Position numbers and translations under genes: made by a program. Source: Eubacteriaceae bacterium (lineage in GTDB: Bacteria; Bacillota; Clostridia; Peptostreptococcales; Anaerovoracaceae). From it: a stretch of 48,446 bases of DNA. Location: assembly GCA_022652985.1 (NCBI GenBank), contig JALCRY010000014.1:1-48446 (forward strand). Reading direction: 5' to 3'. Under the pieces are notes generated by a model that was not told the origin of the DNA, searched no databases, and worked only from the letters and a program-made list of their open reading frames with translations. Each line of letters starts with the position of its first letter. Position 1 is the first letter of the stretch. Below are positions 15,605-25,244 of this stretch, one piece after another.

Positions 15605-18015
15605 TATTTTTTACCTTTTTTCTTAACCGGTTTGTCGTCCAGGACTTCTTTCAGCGCCTCGTGGACATCGCTTATAAGCACAAACGTCATCTGCTCTCTG
15701 ACTTTTTCCGGTATCTCATCAATATCCGGTTCGTTTTCTACAGGAAGCAGAACTTTCTTTATACCGGCTCTATGTGCAGCCAGTACCTTTTCTCTTATCC
15801 CGCCGACAGGAAGCACTGAACCGCGAAGCGTTATTTCGCCCGTCATCGCAATATCCTGTTTTGCAGGTCTGCCCGTAAGCGTGGATATCATCGCCACACA
15901 CATCGTAACGCCCGCCGACGGTCCGTCCTTAGGTGTCGCACCTTCAGGTATATGGAGATGCATATCATATTTCTCGTAAAAATCCTTTTCGATGCCGAGC
16001 TCATCAGCGATAGATCTTATATAACTGATGCCGGTCTGCGCCGATTCCTGCATGACATCGCCGAGCTGACCCGTAAGGTTCAGCTTGCCTTTGCCGGGAA
16101 CAGCGACCGTCTCTATTTCCAGCGTCACTCCGCCCACGATCGTCCAAGCCAGTCCGGTCGTAACTCCGATCTTCTTCACGCCTTTGATTATATCGTATCT
16201 GAAACGCCTCTTCCCGAGATATCCTTCGAGATCAGCAGGCTTGATGCTGTAAGTTTTCGCCTCGCCCTCAGTCACGATTTTTCTCGCGACCTTTCTGCAG
16301 AGGTTGGCTATCTCTCTTTCAAGATTTCTGACTCCGGACTCCATCGTGTAGTAATTGATGAGATCCCTTATGGTCTTCTGCGTGAATCTGATATCCTTGC
16401 TTCTCAGACCGTTGGCCGCTCTTTCCTTAGGAATGAGATATTTGGTCGCGATCTGCACTTTGTCCTCTTCGGTATATCCCGCCACGTTTATTACTTCCAT
16501 TCTGTCAAGCAGCGGTCCCGGTATAGTACTGGCATCGTTTGCCGTGGTGATGAACATGACCTTCGAAAGATCGAAAGGCACTTCGAGGTAATGGTCAGTG
16601 AAATTTTTATTCTGTTCAGGATCGAGCACCTCAAGCAGCGCCGAAGCGGGATCTCCTCTGAAATCCGCGCCGAGCTTGTCGACTTCATCGAAAAGGAATA
16701 CAGGATTCTTCGTGCCCGCTTCCTTGATGCAGTTAATTACTCTTCCCGGTATAGCTCCGATGTACGTCCTTCTGTGTCCTCTTATCTCAGCCTCATCTCT
16801 GACTCCGCCGAGAGACATCCTGACATATTCTCTTCCCGTAGCTCTCGCTATGGATTTGACAATAGAAGTTTTGCCTGTTCCCGGAGGGCCTACCAGACAG
16901 AGTATCGGACCTTTCATAGTCTGCGAAAGATGTATGACCGCAAGATATTCCAGGACTCTTTCCTTGACTTTCTCCAGACCCCAGTGATCTTCGTTCAGGA
17001 TCTTTTCCGCTTTTTTCAGATCGAGTTCCATCTCTGATTCTTTGTTCCACGGAAGAGAAAGGATCGTTTCGATGTACGTTCTGCTGACAGACGCTTCTGA
17101 TGAAGACGGCTGCATCTTCGACATCCTCTTTATTTCCTTTTCCACGACCGCTTCAGTCTTTTCCGGCAGACAGAGTTCCTTTATCTGCTTCTCCCACTCG
17201 TCGATCTCATCCTCGATTTCTTCGTCAACACCCAGTTCCTCCTGGATGGCGCGCATCTGCTCTCTCAGATAATACTCTTTCTGATTCTGGTTCATCTGGG
17301 ACTTGATCTTTGAACTGATATCCTCTTCTATATTGAGTATCTCTATCTCGCGCGACAGTACCTGCGTAAGCACATTCAGCCTGTCCATGATATCGAGACA
17401 TTCAAGTATCTGCTGCTTCTCATCCGTCTTGATTTCCAGATGTGAAGCAACTATATCAGCGAACCTTCCCGGCTCATCGATCGTCGCAACCGTTGAAAAA
17501 GTTTCCGGCGACATATTCTGATTCAGGGCGAGATATTCGTCGAACAGAGTCAGGACACTCCTCATCAATGCTTCCGTCTTCGGCGATATCTGCTGCGGCT
17601 CCGCATCCGGTATCTCTTTGACAGCGCACTTGAAATACGGCACTTCCATGAGCATATTAGTTATGCTGCCTCTGTTCACACCTTCCACGAGGACTCTGAT
17701 CGAGTCTCCCGGAAGCTTCAGCATTTGCTTTATCTTGGCGATAGTGCCTACATGGTAAAAATCCTCCATCGTAGGCAGGTCTGTATTTTCATCTTTCTGT
17801 GTGACCAGGAAAATATACTGATTCTTGATCATGGCCTTTTCCAGGGCGTTGATCGATTTTTCTCTCCCGATATCAAAATGAAGGACCATGTTCGGAAATA
17901 TGGTCAGTCCTCTTAAAGGAATCATAGGCAGTACAAGATCGCCGTCACTCGTCTTATCGACTCTTGCGTCTGATCCGACAGTTTCTTCTATCATGTTCTT
18001 ATTATCTTCCGTCAT
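15604..18015 (-). CDS. lon: ATP-dependent protease Lon
   Basis: Lon unfolds and degrades damaged and regulatory proteins. I place the start at the ATG at 18015 because AAGGAGGGG lies directly before it; an ATG 33 bases upstream has no ribosome-binding site. The product then has 803 residues. The N-terminal substrate domain ([13 protein letters not shown]) is followed by the AAA+ module (Walker A GPPGTGKT at about 376-383) and the protease domain with the catalytic Ser700 in PKDGPSAG and Lys743 in REKVLAA. It lies between clpX and engB; a stem-loop without a T run lies between clpX and lon. Confidence 0.97.
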   Translation of the reverse strand: MTEDNKNMIEETVGSDARVDKTSDGDLVLPMIPLRGLTIFPNMVLHFDIGREKSINALEKAMIKNQYIFLVTQKDENTDLPTMEDFYHVGTIAKIKQMLKLPGDSIRVLVEGVNRGSITNMLMEVPYFKCAVKEIPDAEPQQISPKTEALMRSVLTLFDEYLALNQNMSPETFSTVATIDEPGRFADIVASHLEIKTDEKQQILECLDIMDRLNVLTQVLSREIEILNIEEDISSKIKSQMNQNQKEYYLREQMRAIQEELGVDEEIEDEIDEWEKQIKELCLPEKTEAVVEKEIKRMSKMQPSSSEASVSRTYIETILSLPWNKESEMELDLKKAEKILNEDHWGLEKVKERVLEYLAVIHLSQTMKGPILCLVGPPGTGKTSIVKSIARATGREYVRMSLGGVRDEAEIRGHRRTYIGAIPGRVINCIKEAGTKNPVFLFDEVDKLGADFRGDPASALLEVLDPEQNKNFTDHYLEVPFDLSKVMFITTANDASTIPGPLLDRMEVINVAGYTEEDKVQIATKYLIPKERAANGLRSKDIRFTQKTIRDLINYYTMESGVRNLEREIANLCRKVARKIVTEGEAKTYSIKPADLEGYLGKRRFRYDIIKGVKKIGVTTGLAWTIVGGVTLEIETVAVPGKGKLNLTGQLGDVMQESAQTGISYIRSIADELGIEKDFYEKYDMHLHIPEGATPKDGPSAGVTMCVAMISTLTGRPAKQDIAMTGEITLRGSVLPVGGIREKVLAAHRAGIKKVLLPVENEPDIDEIPEKVREQMTFVLISDVHEALKEVLDDKPVKKKGKK

Positions 18016-18053
18016 TTTCCCCTCCTTTATATTATACTCATCTGACATAATGA

Positions 18054-18072
18054 GGCGGCTAACATAGCCGCC
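18054..18072 (-). other. stem-loop between clpX and lon
   Basis: GGCGGCTA and TAGCCGCC form a perfect 8-bp stem with a three-base loop, 6 bases after the clpX stop. On the minus strand it is followed by TCATTATG, not a T run, so it is a poor terminator. It may slow transcription or protect the upstream part of the mRNA. Confidence 0.6.
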
Positions 18073-18078
18073 CCATCT

Positions 18079-19386
18079 TTATGCTGTTTCCTTTTCGGAA
18101 ATCTTTTTCTCTTCTTCCAGAGCCAGCTCTGCATCTTCCTTTTTCTGCTCATCGAGCACAAGTGTAGGATTCACTCCGTCATCGACGGTCGCCTTGGTGA
18201 TAATGCATTTCTCCACATCATCCCTTGAAGGTATCTCGTACATGACTCCTGTCATAAGCTTTTCCATGATGCCTCTGAGGCCTCTTGCTCCGGTATTCCT
18301 CTGGAGCGCCTGCTTGGCTATCGCCAGAATTGCGTCATCCTCGAGTTCAAGCTCGACACCGTCCATTTCAAAGAGCTTTTTGTATTGTTTTACCAGAGCA
18401 TTCTTCGGCTCGGTAATGATCCTTGTAAGCGCTTCTTCATCAAGTTCCGAAAGAGTCACTATCGAAGGAAGTCTTCCTATAAACTCAGGTATGAGTCCGT
18501 ATCTCAGCAGATCCTCAGGCTGAAGCAGACTCAGTATCGCCGCTTCCTGTTTCGTGGTCTTTTCTACCTGCGAGTTGAATCCTATTACCTTTTCGCCGAC
18601 TCTTCTCTGGATGATCTTATCCAGACCGTCGAAAGCTCCTCCGCAGATAAACAGTACGTTTGTCGTATCAAACTGAATGAACTCCTGATGAGGATGCTTT
18701 CTTCCGCCCTGCGGCGGAACACTTGCAACAGTTCCTTCGAGTATCTTCAGCAGCGCCTGCTGCACGCCTTCACCGCTGACATCTCTCGTTATCGAAACAT
18801 TCTCCGACTTCTTGGCTATCTTATCTATTTCGTCAACATAGATGATACCCTTCTGCGCCTTCTCTATGTCATAATCAGCAGCCTGTATCAGTTTGAGAAG
18901 TATATTTTCAACATCTTCGCCGACATAACCTGCTTCTGTAAGAGCGGTAGCATCCGCTATTGCGAACGGTACATTCAGTATCTTGGCCAGTGTCTGCGCA
19001 AGAAGCGTTTTTCCGGAACCGGTAGGCCCGATCATAATGATATTCGATTTCTGCAGTTCCACACCGTCGGTGCTGACATCCACTCTGCCTATACGCTTGT
19101 AATGGTTATATACCGCAACTGCAAGCGCCTTTTTGGCATCTTCCTGTCCTATGACATAATCAGCCAGCTTCTCGGCTATCTCCTTCGGCTTAGGCAGTTT
19201 CAGCGCGAGATCCGGAGCATCCTCTTCGGACTGCTCCGCAAGTCCCTCTGCGATTATATCCTGGCACAGTTCGACACATTCGTTGCAGATGTATACATCC
19301 GGTCCGGCAACGAGCCTTTTGACCTGGCTCTGAGGCCTGCCGCAGAACGAACACCTTATTTCGTTGTTGTCGTCATATTTTGCCAT
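18079..19386 (-). CDS. clpX: ATP-dependent Clp protease ATP-binding subunit ClpX
   Basis: ClpX unfolds substrates and feeds them to ClpP. The 435 residues contain the N-terminal zinc finger (C12, C15, C34, C37), Walker A GPTGSGKT (120-127), Walker B with [10 protein letters not shown] and the sensor region NTGARGLR. It starts 13 bases after clpP, the usual order, and probably shares its transcript. Confidence 0.97.
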   Translation of the reverse strand: MAKYDDNNEIRCSFCGRPQSQVKRLVAGPDVYICNECVELCQDIIAEGLAEQSEEDAPDLALKLPKPKEIAEKLADYVIGQEDAKKALAVAVYNHYKRIGRVDVSTDGVELQKSNIIMIGPTGSGKTLLAQTLAKILNVPFAIADATALTEAGYVGEDVENILLKLIQAADYDIEKAQKGIIYVDEIDKIAKKSENVSITRDVSGEGVQQALLKILEGTVASVPPQGGRKHPHQEFIQFDTTNVLFICGGAFDGLDKIIQRRVGEKVIGFNSQVEKTTKQEAAILSLLQPEDLLRYGLIPEFIGRLPSIVTLSELDEEALTRIITEPKNALVKQYKKLFEMDGVELELEDDAILAIAKQALQRNTGARGLRGIMEKLMTGVMYEIPSRDDVEKCIITKATVDDGVNPTLVLDEQKKEDAELALEEEKKISEKETA

Positions 19387-19399
19387 AATTTTTCCCCTT

Positions 19400-19981
19400 T
19401 TACTTCGAGGTCAGCACTTTGTCTATGAGCCCGTATTCCGCAGCTGCGTCAGCGCTCATGAAATTGTCCCTTTCAGTATCTCTCTGTATGACATCCAGAG
19501 ACTGACCCGAATTTTCACTTAAGATCCTGTTCAGTTTTTCTCTCGTCTTGAGTATCCAGTCCGCATGGATCTTGATGTCCGATGCCTGACCCTTGACTCC
19601 GCCGAGAGGCTGATGGATCATGATCTCAGCATTCGGAAGAGCGTACCTCTTGCCCTTCTGGCCCGATGAAAGCAGGAATGCTCCCATGCTTGCCGCGAGA
19701 CCTACACAAATAGTCGAAACATCCGGCTTGACATAATTCATTGTGTCATAAATCGCCATGCCTGCCGTTACGCTTCCGCCCGGACTGTTGATATATATAT
19801 TGATATCTTTCTCCGGATCCTCTGCCTCGAGGAACAACATCTGTGCTACTACGAGACTGGCTATATTGTCATCGATCTCATCACTGAGAATTATTATTCT
19901 GTCTTTCAGCAGTCTTGAATAGATATCGTACGATCTCTCGCCCGCACTTGTCTGTTCTACTACATAAGGTACTAATGCCAT
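19400..19981 (-). CDS. clpP: ATP-dependent Clp protease proteolytic subunit ClpP
   Basis: Serine protease of the ClpXP machine, 193 residues. The catalytic triad is visible: Ser98 in GLAASMG, His123 in MIHQPLGG and Asp172 in TERDNFM. It lies 21 bases after tig and 13 bases before clpX. Confidence 0.97.
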   Translation of the reverse strand: MALVPYVVEQTSAGERSYDIYSRLLKDRIIILSDEIDDNIASLVVAQMLFLEAEDPEKDINIYINSPGGSVTAGMAIYDTMNYVKPDVSTICVGLAASMGAFLLSSGQKGKRYALPNAEIMIHQPLGGVKGQASDIKIHADWILKTREKLNRILSENSGQSLDVIQRDTERDNFMSADAAAEYGLIDKVLTSK

Positions 19982-20002
19982 GATACCACGCCTTTCCGCT
20001 GT

Positions 20003-21328
20003 TTAATCTTCTTTTTTATCTTCTTCTTCGTCTTCAGCCTTTTTTTCGACCTGATTCGCATTGTCATAAACTACATCGACAGCTTTTCTCATCTTGATGT
20101 CCTGCTCCATATAGGCCATGTTGTCTTCTCCGAGCATTTCTCTGATTTTGTCCGCCTCAAGGCTGTACTGTATAGCCATGAGATCGACTTCCTTGTCGAC
20201 ATCTTCGTTTGTGGCTTCTATTTTTTCTATCTCCGCGATAGCTGTAATGATCATTCTCATTTTGACTCTCTTGAAAGCATCGTCTCTGATGTCTTTTCTG
20301 AATTCCTCAGGAGTCTTGCCGAGATACTGGAAATATTTCTGTATATCCATGCCCTGCATGCGCAGCTGCTGATCGAATTCTCTGATCATCTGATCAAGTT
20401 CATCCTCGACCATGACTTCAGGAACATCGAAATCATTCTTCTTATATACTTCTTCCAGCGCAGCGTCCTTCATCATGTTCACTGCCTGTGATTCTTTTGA
20501 CTTCTTCAGTTTCTCTGCAGTATCATTGCGGAGCTCTTCCAGTGTATCGAACTCGCTTATGTCCTTGGCAAACTCATCGTCAAGTTCCGGCAGTTCCTCT
20601 GTCTTCACTTCATGTACAGTGCAGTGGAATACCGCTTCTTTCCCGGCCAGATCTTCTGAATTGTAATCCTCAGGGAAAGTAACCGTGACGTCCTTGCTGT
20701 CTCCGGCCTTAACGCCGACCAGCTGCTCTTCAAATCCCGGAATGAAAGTATTAGATCCGAGCACGAGAGGATAATTCTCCGATGTGCCTCCTTCAAACTG
20801 ATCGTCGCCTACAAATCCTGCATAGTCTATAACAACTGTATCGCCGTCAGCAGCTTCTCTTTCCACAGAAATGAGTCTTGCATTTCTCTTTCTGAGATTT
20901 TCCATCTCCTGATCGATATCTTCTTCAGAAGTCTCTCCGTCTATCTTTTTGATTTCCACGCCCTTGTAATCCTTGATTTCTATTTCAGGATATACCTGGA
21001 CCTTAACTGTCACTGTAAAGTCTTCGCCCTTCTTGAGTTCATCAAAGTCCACCGACGGACGGTCGATAACGTTAAGGTCAAGTTCGCCTACTGCTTCAGG
21101 ATAACCGTTGTTGATCAGATCATTGACAGCGTCTTCCATGAAGACATTCTCTCCGTAGTGTTTTTCAATTATACTTCTCGGAGCTTTACCTTTCCTGAAA
21201 CCGTCTACTGAATATCTGTCTTTAGTAGCCTGATAAGCCTTGATCACGGCATTTTCGAGATCCTCGGCTGTGAATTCCATTTTGAACTTTGCTTCGTTTC
21301 CTTCTTTAGAAATAAATGTAGCTTTCAT
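20003..21328 (-). CDS. tig: trigger factor, ribosome-associated chaperone and peptidyl-prolyl isomerase
   Basis: Trigger factor binds at the ribosome exit tunnel. The 441 residues include the ribosome-docking signature GFRKGKAPR (43-51), the FKBP-type domain (about 155-245, with VIDYAGFVGD and FIPGFEEQLVG) and the helical C-terminal arms; the tail is very acidic and Lys/Glu-rich. It follows the CYTH gene by 17 bases. Confidence 0.97.
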   Translation of the reverse strand: MKATFISKEGNEAKFKMEFTAEDLENAVIKAYQATKDRYSVDGFRKGKAPRSIIEKHYGENVFMEDAVNDLINNGYPEAVGELDLNVIDRPSVDFDELKKGEDFTVTVKVQVYPEIEIKDYKGVEIKKIDGETSEEDIDQEMENLRKRNARLISVEREAADGDTVVIDYAGFVGDDQFEGGTSENYPLVLGSNTFIPGFEEQLVGVKAGDSKDVTVTFPEDYNSEDLAGKEAVFHCTVHEVKTEELPELDDEFAKDISEFDTLEELRNDTAEKLKKSKESQAVNMMKDAALEEVYKKNDFDVPEVMVEDELDQMIREFDQQLRMQGMDIQKYFQYLGKTPEEFRKDIRDDAFKRVKMRMIITAIAEIEKIEATNEDVDKEVDLMAIQYSLEADKIREMLGEDNMAYMEQDIKMRKAVDVVYDNANQVEKKAEDEEEDKKED

Positions 21329-21345
21329 TGAATGATTTCCTCCTG

Positions 21346-21978
21346 TTATATCAAATTCATCAACATAAGTCCCCTTGCGAACTTACTGTCCTTCTCCGGT
21401 TTAAGATCATATTTTTTCTGAAGTTTCATTCCGAGATCTTCCAGTGCATCCTTTTCGCCTGAAAAAAGCTCTATCTCCAGTTCTGATATCGGCATTGATC
21501 CGTTCTCCGTCAGTATCTCACCTTCATCGAGTGAAAATTCGAGAAGACTGTTTCCGGTATCCGCTCTGAACATCCGCCGCCTGAAATTCACTTTCATCAG
21601 CGGTATGAGCTCGCTGCCTCCGATAAGCGAGAGAAGCTCTGCCCCTATTTCACTCTGGCTGAAGATATGCGGATCCGGTCTGATATCATCATTCCACTCT
21701 CCGAGTGACGCATTCAGTTCCTCTCTTATGTGGAGAGGGCCCTCGCTTTTCCCATTCCATTTGAGCGATGCAACTGCTCTTGAATCTTCTTTTCTCACCC
21801 TATAGGCAATATCATTTCTGAGCAGGACATGATCTGCAGTATCATAGTATGTACTTTCAAACATCTCTGTCCTTCGCTCATCATCGGTGCCCTTGCTCAG
21901 AAGAGCAAGCGCGCTGTCATTCCATATGCGGTCTGCTTTACTGTTGTTTTCGAGCGCATATTTTAATTCAATTTCCAT
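21346..21978 (-). CDS. CYTH-domain protein (triphosphate tunnel hydrolase family)
   Basis: The 210-residue product begins MEIELK, which holds the ExExK motif that binds triphosphate in CYTH enzymes, followed by the expected alternating charged strands (for example RVRKED and SLKWNGK). Members hydrolyse inorganic triphosphate or thiamine triphosphate; which applies here cannot be told. It is the first gene after a promoter at 22011-22039 and heads the tig-clpP-clpX-lon run. Confidence 0.85.
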   Translation of the reverse strand: MEIELKYALENNSKADRIWNDSALALLSKGTDDERRTEMFESTYYDTADHVLLRNDIAYRVRKEDSRAVASLKWNGKSEGPLHIREELNASLGEWNDDIRPDPHIFSQSEIGAELLSLIGGSELIPLMKVNFRRRMFRADTGNSLLEFSLDEGEILTENGSMPISELEIELFSGEKDALEDLGMKLQKKYDLKPEKDSKFARGLMLMNLI

Positions 21979-22010
21979 ATAGTACCTTCTCTTTACACAT
22001 GAATATCAGT

Positions 22011-22039
22011 ATTTTAACACTTAATTGCTCGGAATACAA
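22011..22039 (-). promoter_or_regulatory. sigma-A promoter for the CYTH-tig-clpPX-lon run
   Basis: On the minus strand TTGTAT (22039-22034), a 17-base spacer and TAAAAT (22016-22011), about 33 bases before the CYTH start codon. I see no CIRCE or CtsR-type repeat near it, so heat-shock control is not evident. Confidence 0.55.
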
Positions 22040-22040
22040 C

Positions 22041-22074
22041 AAAAAATGACGCTCTGAACGTCATCTTCAGAGCG
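22041..22074 (-). terminator. intrinsic terminator after marR
   Basis: CGCTCTGAA (22050-22058) pairs with TTCAGAGCG (22066-22074), followed on the minus strand by a T run (complement of 22041-22046). It begins immediately after the marR stop codon. Confidence 0.85.
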
Positions 22075-22509
22075 CTATTTCTTCGCGTTATCTATCATTA
22101 ATTCTATATTCCTCTGGCACGATTCTATATCTTCCGTTTTTATGCCTGTGAACGCTTTGCTGCTCCAGTCCTTCAGCATATCCCTCATGACTTTTCTGAA
22201 CGCTTCCGCTCTGTCTGTGAGATAGACCAGCGAGGACCTTCCGTCATCGGGATTTTCCCGCCTTTCCACAAATTGCTTCTTCTCCAGAGACTGCAGCGTC
22301 CGCGCAAGCACGCTTTTGTCATAATGGATCTCGTTCAGCATCGCTTCCTGCGTGATACCGTCCGCTTCGTACAGGCATAAAAGCACTACACCTTCGGCAG
22401 TATTCAGATCGTACTCCGCAAGTCTGCATTTCATCTGCATGTTGAACTGCTTGCTGAAGTTCATCACGCTCCTGCCGAAATCAGCGTACACTTTGTATTT
22501 ATCGGCCAT
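22075..22509 (-). CDS. MarR-family transcriptional regulator
   Basis: I start this at the ATG at 22509, where GAGAGGAG lies just upstream; longer in-frame versions run into the transporter gene. The 144 residues have the winged-helix layout of MarR: helices around EGVVLLCLYEADGITQEAML, the recognition helix near DKSVLARTLQSLEKK and the wing RRENPDDGRSSLVYLT with its conserved DxRxxxVxLT pattern. It begins one base after the transporter stop, so it is the second gene of an exporter-repressor operon and probably represses the promoter at 25157-25185. Confidence 0.93.
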   Translation of the reverse strand: MADKYKVYADFGRSVMNFSKQFNMQMKCRLAEYDLNTAEGVVLLCLYEADGITQEAMLNEIHYDKSVLARTLQSLEKKQFVERRENPDDGRSSLVYLTDRAEAFRKVMRDMLKDWSSKAFTGIKTEDIESCQRNIELMIDNAKK

Positions 22510-22510
22510 A

Positions 22511-25093
22511 TCAATTCTCCTCTCTCTTTTTACCTCTATATAATGAAAGCAGCAGCAGACCGGCCAGAGACGCAATGGCAGTTGTCGCATATACTTCACT
22601 GAATCCTTTTCCGAGCGCAGCCTGGAACACTTCCTTGATTTTTGACGATCTTGCACTTATTTCACTGGTATAATTCTTTTCTGCCGTTGTGAAAGCGCCC
22701 GGTACCGCGGCTTTCAGGACCCTCATTTTGCGTACGTTGCCATTGATCTCCGACTGAGCCGACTTCAGCTTGACTATCGATGCGCTCATCTTATTACTGC
22801 TGTTTTCCAGTTTTGTCAGCTTGGCTGACACTTTGTTCCTTGCTGCGATCAGCGGTTTCAAAGCCTCGTTCGAAATTTTATCGCTCTGAGCCTGCATCTT
22901 GGCAATCGCGGCATCCTGCTCCGCAAGCCCGTTTTCCATGCCGGTGATCGCAGGCGTCATTGAATCCGCCTGTTTCTGCATTTCCGCGATCTTACTATCC
23001 ATGCCGCTGACGGCTCCCTGCAGTGCTCCGATCTTCTGCTGAAGTTCCGATATGGATGTCATCGACGCCAGTCCCGAAATGACATCATCGGAAAGCTGAG
23101 ATTTTACACTCTCCGGAAGTGCCGCTGCCAGAGTACCCGTCCCGGAAACATTTCCCTGCAGCGCTCCGAGCGCGGCAGAATATCCTTCTATCTGCGCTTT
23201 CGACTGAGCTTCAGCCGCTTTTAAACCCGCTATGCCGTTCTCTATCCCGGCCTGCGCTTTTTTCATATCTGACAACTTTAATGCCAGTTTCTGTCTTGCC
23301 GCTGTCAGTTTCGCTTTTCCGCTTTCAATGCCGTTCTTCGCTTTGCGGAGCTTGGCTATAGCCTTGTCCTGCTTCGCGACAGCCGTCTTCATGCCTGTGA
23401 TCCCCTGGCTCATACCGGCTTTAGCTTTTTCCATTCCGGATATGCCGCTGCTCATCTTGCCTGAGGCTTTAGTCATACCGCTTATTCCCGAATCGATGCC
23501 GTCATCGATTTTCGAAATTATTTTCGGCGACATTGCTGTGAACATGGCCGAGGAGAATTCCTTGGTCGAAGCCACTATTGTAGTCACATCCGAATTCTTC
23601 ATATCGTCGATCACATCATCCGGGATATCGATATCCGAACTGCTGCTTTTTGTATTTATCTTCACTGTTGTCATCGAGGCAAAATCTAACGCCTTGGCTG
23701 AACTGCTGCTCTTCATCGCCTCGGAAAGTTCCTGTGCATACGGCAGCTGCGGCAGCGTGACTTCGTCAGGGATGACTTGCATGATATTGTCCTGAACGGA
23801 CATGCCTGCGTGAGAAATAAACCCGACCATGATCGCCGGCGCTATTACTGTAGCAACGGATCTCACGAGTGACAATGTGGCCAGCGCCGAATTCGACTCG
23901 GAATCTTTCACATTGTCCAGCATCATATAATTCAGCGGTGCTCCCATCGTAAACCCTATGCCGAAACCTATAAGCACCAGGCTCAGAGCCACGGTGAAAA
24001 TGTTCGGATATTTCGTCGTGATCAGTATTATCGACAGCGAACCGGCAAGTGCGAATATGAAACCCGCGGCGAGCACGATCTTTACTCCGATCTTGTCGAT
24101 AAGTTTTCCGGAAAGAGGCGCGCTGAGCCCGGCAAACACACCGAGTATTATTACAAAATATCCTCCGTCCCCAGTCGGGATCTCCATCGCGTTTTCACAG
24201 AACTGCGGCACAAAGATCAGGCCCATGAGAATGATGCCCGACACGAATGACAGCAGCAGCGTTATCAATATCGGCAGTTTCCTGAAGTATGTCAGATTCA
24301 TTACCGGATCTTCGGCTTTCTTCTCCGCGAGAATAAATATCGGCAGAAGAAGCACAAACAGGATCAGGAATGGATACACTTTAGTACTTGAAACAGTAGA
24401 GACGAAATCAAAGAAATCAATATTCTTGAGTCCGTACATCAGCGAAAGTATCATGACCGTAAGCAGCATGATCCCCCATATATCCGTTTTTAAGACTCGT
24501 TCCTCTTTAGTATTCGGCAGTGCATATATGCCTGCGATTATTATGAACGCCGAAATAGGCACATTCAGATAGAAAATGAACTGCCAGTTATGTACGCCGA
24601 AAAGATCAAGTATGGCGCTTCCGGCCGACGCGCCCAGGATGTTCGCGACGCCGTACACTCCTCCGACCAGCCCCAGGGCCATGCCGCGCTTTTCTTCGGG
24701 AAATGTCGTTCCGAATTCAGCTGTCGCTACCGGAACTATGCCGCCTCCGCCGAGAGCCTGGATGACTCTGGCTCCGAGCAGAAAATAGAAGCTGCCCGTT
24801 CCCTGCGAAAGTCCGCACAGAAGCGAGCCTGTGCCGAACAGTGTTATCGCTGTCAGATATATATATTTTCTGCCCATCCGGTCGGCGAGTTTTCCCATGA
24901 TAGGTATGCTGGCCGCATACGCGAGAGTATATATCGTGATCATCCATATTCCGAAAGTATCCGATACGCCAAGATCATTCTGTATTATAGTTCTCGCAGG
25001 CGTCACTATGCCTGTATCGAGTGCCCCCATGAATATACCGAGAAGATATATTACCAGAATGAGAGTAAAATTGTTATGTTTTCTGTCCGCCAT
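22511..25093 (-). CDS. MFS drug exporter (DHA2/EmrB-QacA type) with a large coiled-coil insertion
   Basis: The 860-residue product has the MFS core at residues 1-430: about 13 hydrophobic segments, the A-loop motif GKLADRMGRK (67-76) and the motif-C-like region around GVYGVANILGASAG. Typical DHA2 proteins are 450-500 residues. Here about residues 430-825 form a long hydrophilic insert rich in Ala, Lys, Ser and Gly, with repeated helical units (GISGM, GITGMK, AIAKL, GIENGIAGLK, KIAEMQKQ), before one last membrane segment (831-850). By topology the insert would lie outside the membrane. Its texture is like the ectodomains of YhgE/Pip and some MMPL proteins. It heads an operon with marR. Confidence 0.85.
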   Translation of the reverse strand: MADRKHNNFTLILVIYLLGIFMGALDTGIVTPARTIIQNDLGVSDTFGIWMITIYTLAYAASIPIMGKLADRMGRKYIYLTAITLFGTGSLLCGLSQGTGSFYFLLGARVIQALGGGGIVPVATAEFGTTFPEEKRGMALGLVGGVYGVANILGASAGSAILDLFGVHNWQFIFYLNVPISAFIIIAGIYALPNTKEERVLKTDIWGIMLLTVMILSLMYGLKNIDFFDFVSTVSSTKVYPFLILFVLLLPIFILAEKKAEDPVMNLTYFRKLPILITLLLSFVSGIILMGLIFVPQFCENAMEIPTGDGGYFVIILGVFAGLSAPLSGKLIDKIGVKIVLAAGFIFALAGSLSIILITTKYPNIFTVALSLVLIGFGIGFTMGAPLNYMMLDNVKDSESNSALATLSLVRSVATVIAPAIMVGFISHAGMSVQDNIMQVIPDEVTLPQLPYAQELSEAMKSSSSAKALDFASMTTVKINTKSSSSDIDIPDDVIDDMKNSDVTTIVASTKEFSSAMFTAMSPKIISKIDDGIDSGISGMTKASGKMSSGISGMEKAKAGMSQGITGMKTAVAKQDKAIAKLRKAKNGIESGKAKLTAARQKLALKLSDMKKAQAGIENGIAGLKAAEAQSKAQIEGYSAALGALQGNVSGTGTLAAALPESVKSQLSDDVISGLASMTSISELQQKIGALQGAVSGMDSKIAEMQKQADSMTPAITGMENGLAEQDAAIAKMQAQSDKISNEALKPLIAARNKVSAKLTKLENSSNKMSASIVKLKSAQSEINGNVRKMRVLKAAVPGAFTTAEKNYTSEISARSSKIKEVFQAALGKGFSEVYATTAIASLAGLLLLSLYRGKKREEN

Positions 25094-25136
25094 TATTTGC
25101 CTCTTTTATAGATAATTTAATTCACTGATTTAACAA

Positions 25137-25150
25137 GTTGCAAATGCAAC
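25137..25150. promoter_or_regulatory. perfect palindromic operator candidate for MarR
   Basis: GTTGCAAATGCAAC is a perfect inverted repeat (GTTGCA, AA, TGCAAC) just downstream of the -10 of the transporter promoter. It has a partner at 25173-25186. Confidence 0.6.
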
Positions 25151-25156
25151 AATATG

Positions 25157-25185
25157 ACTCTAGCACTTTTTAATTGCTTTTGCAA
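25157..25185 (-). promoter_or_regulatory. candidate promoter of the MFS-marR operon
   Basis: On the minus strand TTGCAA (25185-25180), a 17-base spacer and TAGAGT (25162-25157). The two operator candidates bracket it: one over the -35, one just after the -10. This is the arrangement expected for repression by the MarR protein of the operon. Confidence 0.45.
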
Positions 25186-25186
25186 C
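25173..25186. promoter_or_regulatory. second operator candidate, imperfect palindrome
   Basis: ATTGCTTTTGCAAC shares the TTGC...GCAA core and the TGCAAC half-site with the perfect palindrome at 25137-25150 and overlaps the -35. The centres of the two sites are 36 bases apart. Confidence 0.5.
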
Positions 25187-25195
25187 TAATTTTTT

Positions 25196-25228
25196 CTAAA
25201 AAACAGACCCGCGCTGCGGCAGGTCTGT
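25196..25228 (-). terminator. intrinsic terminator after pepD
   Basis: ACAGACC and GGTCTGT (25203-25209 and 25222-25228) with an inner GC-rich stem, then a T run on the minus strand. It isolates pepD from the MFS promoter. Confidence 0.85.
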
Positions 25229-25244
25229 AATCCGTTCTTTATTA

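Noticed and set aside
22510-22656. 49-residue N-terminal extension of the MarR protein
   Set aside because: It overlaps the 3' end of the transporter gene in another frame and lacks the MarR pattern; the ATG at 22509 has a strong ribosome-binding site.
22690-23530. Coiled-coil region as a separate gene fused by a sequencing error
   Set aside because: The frame is continuous from the MFS core through the insert to a final membrane segment, base composition is even and no secondary start site or frame break is visible.
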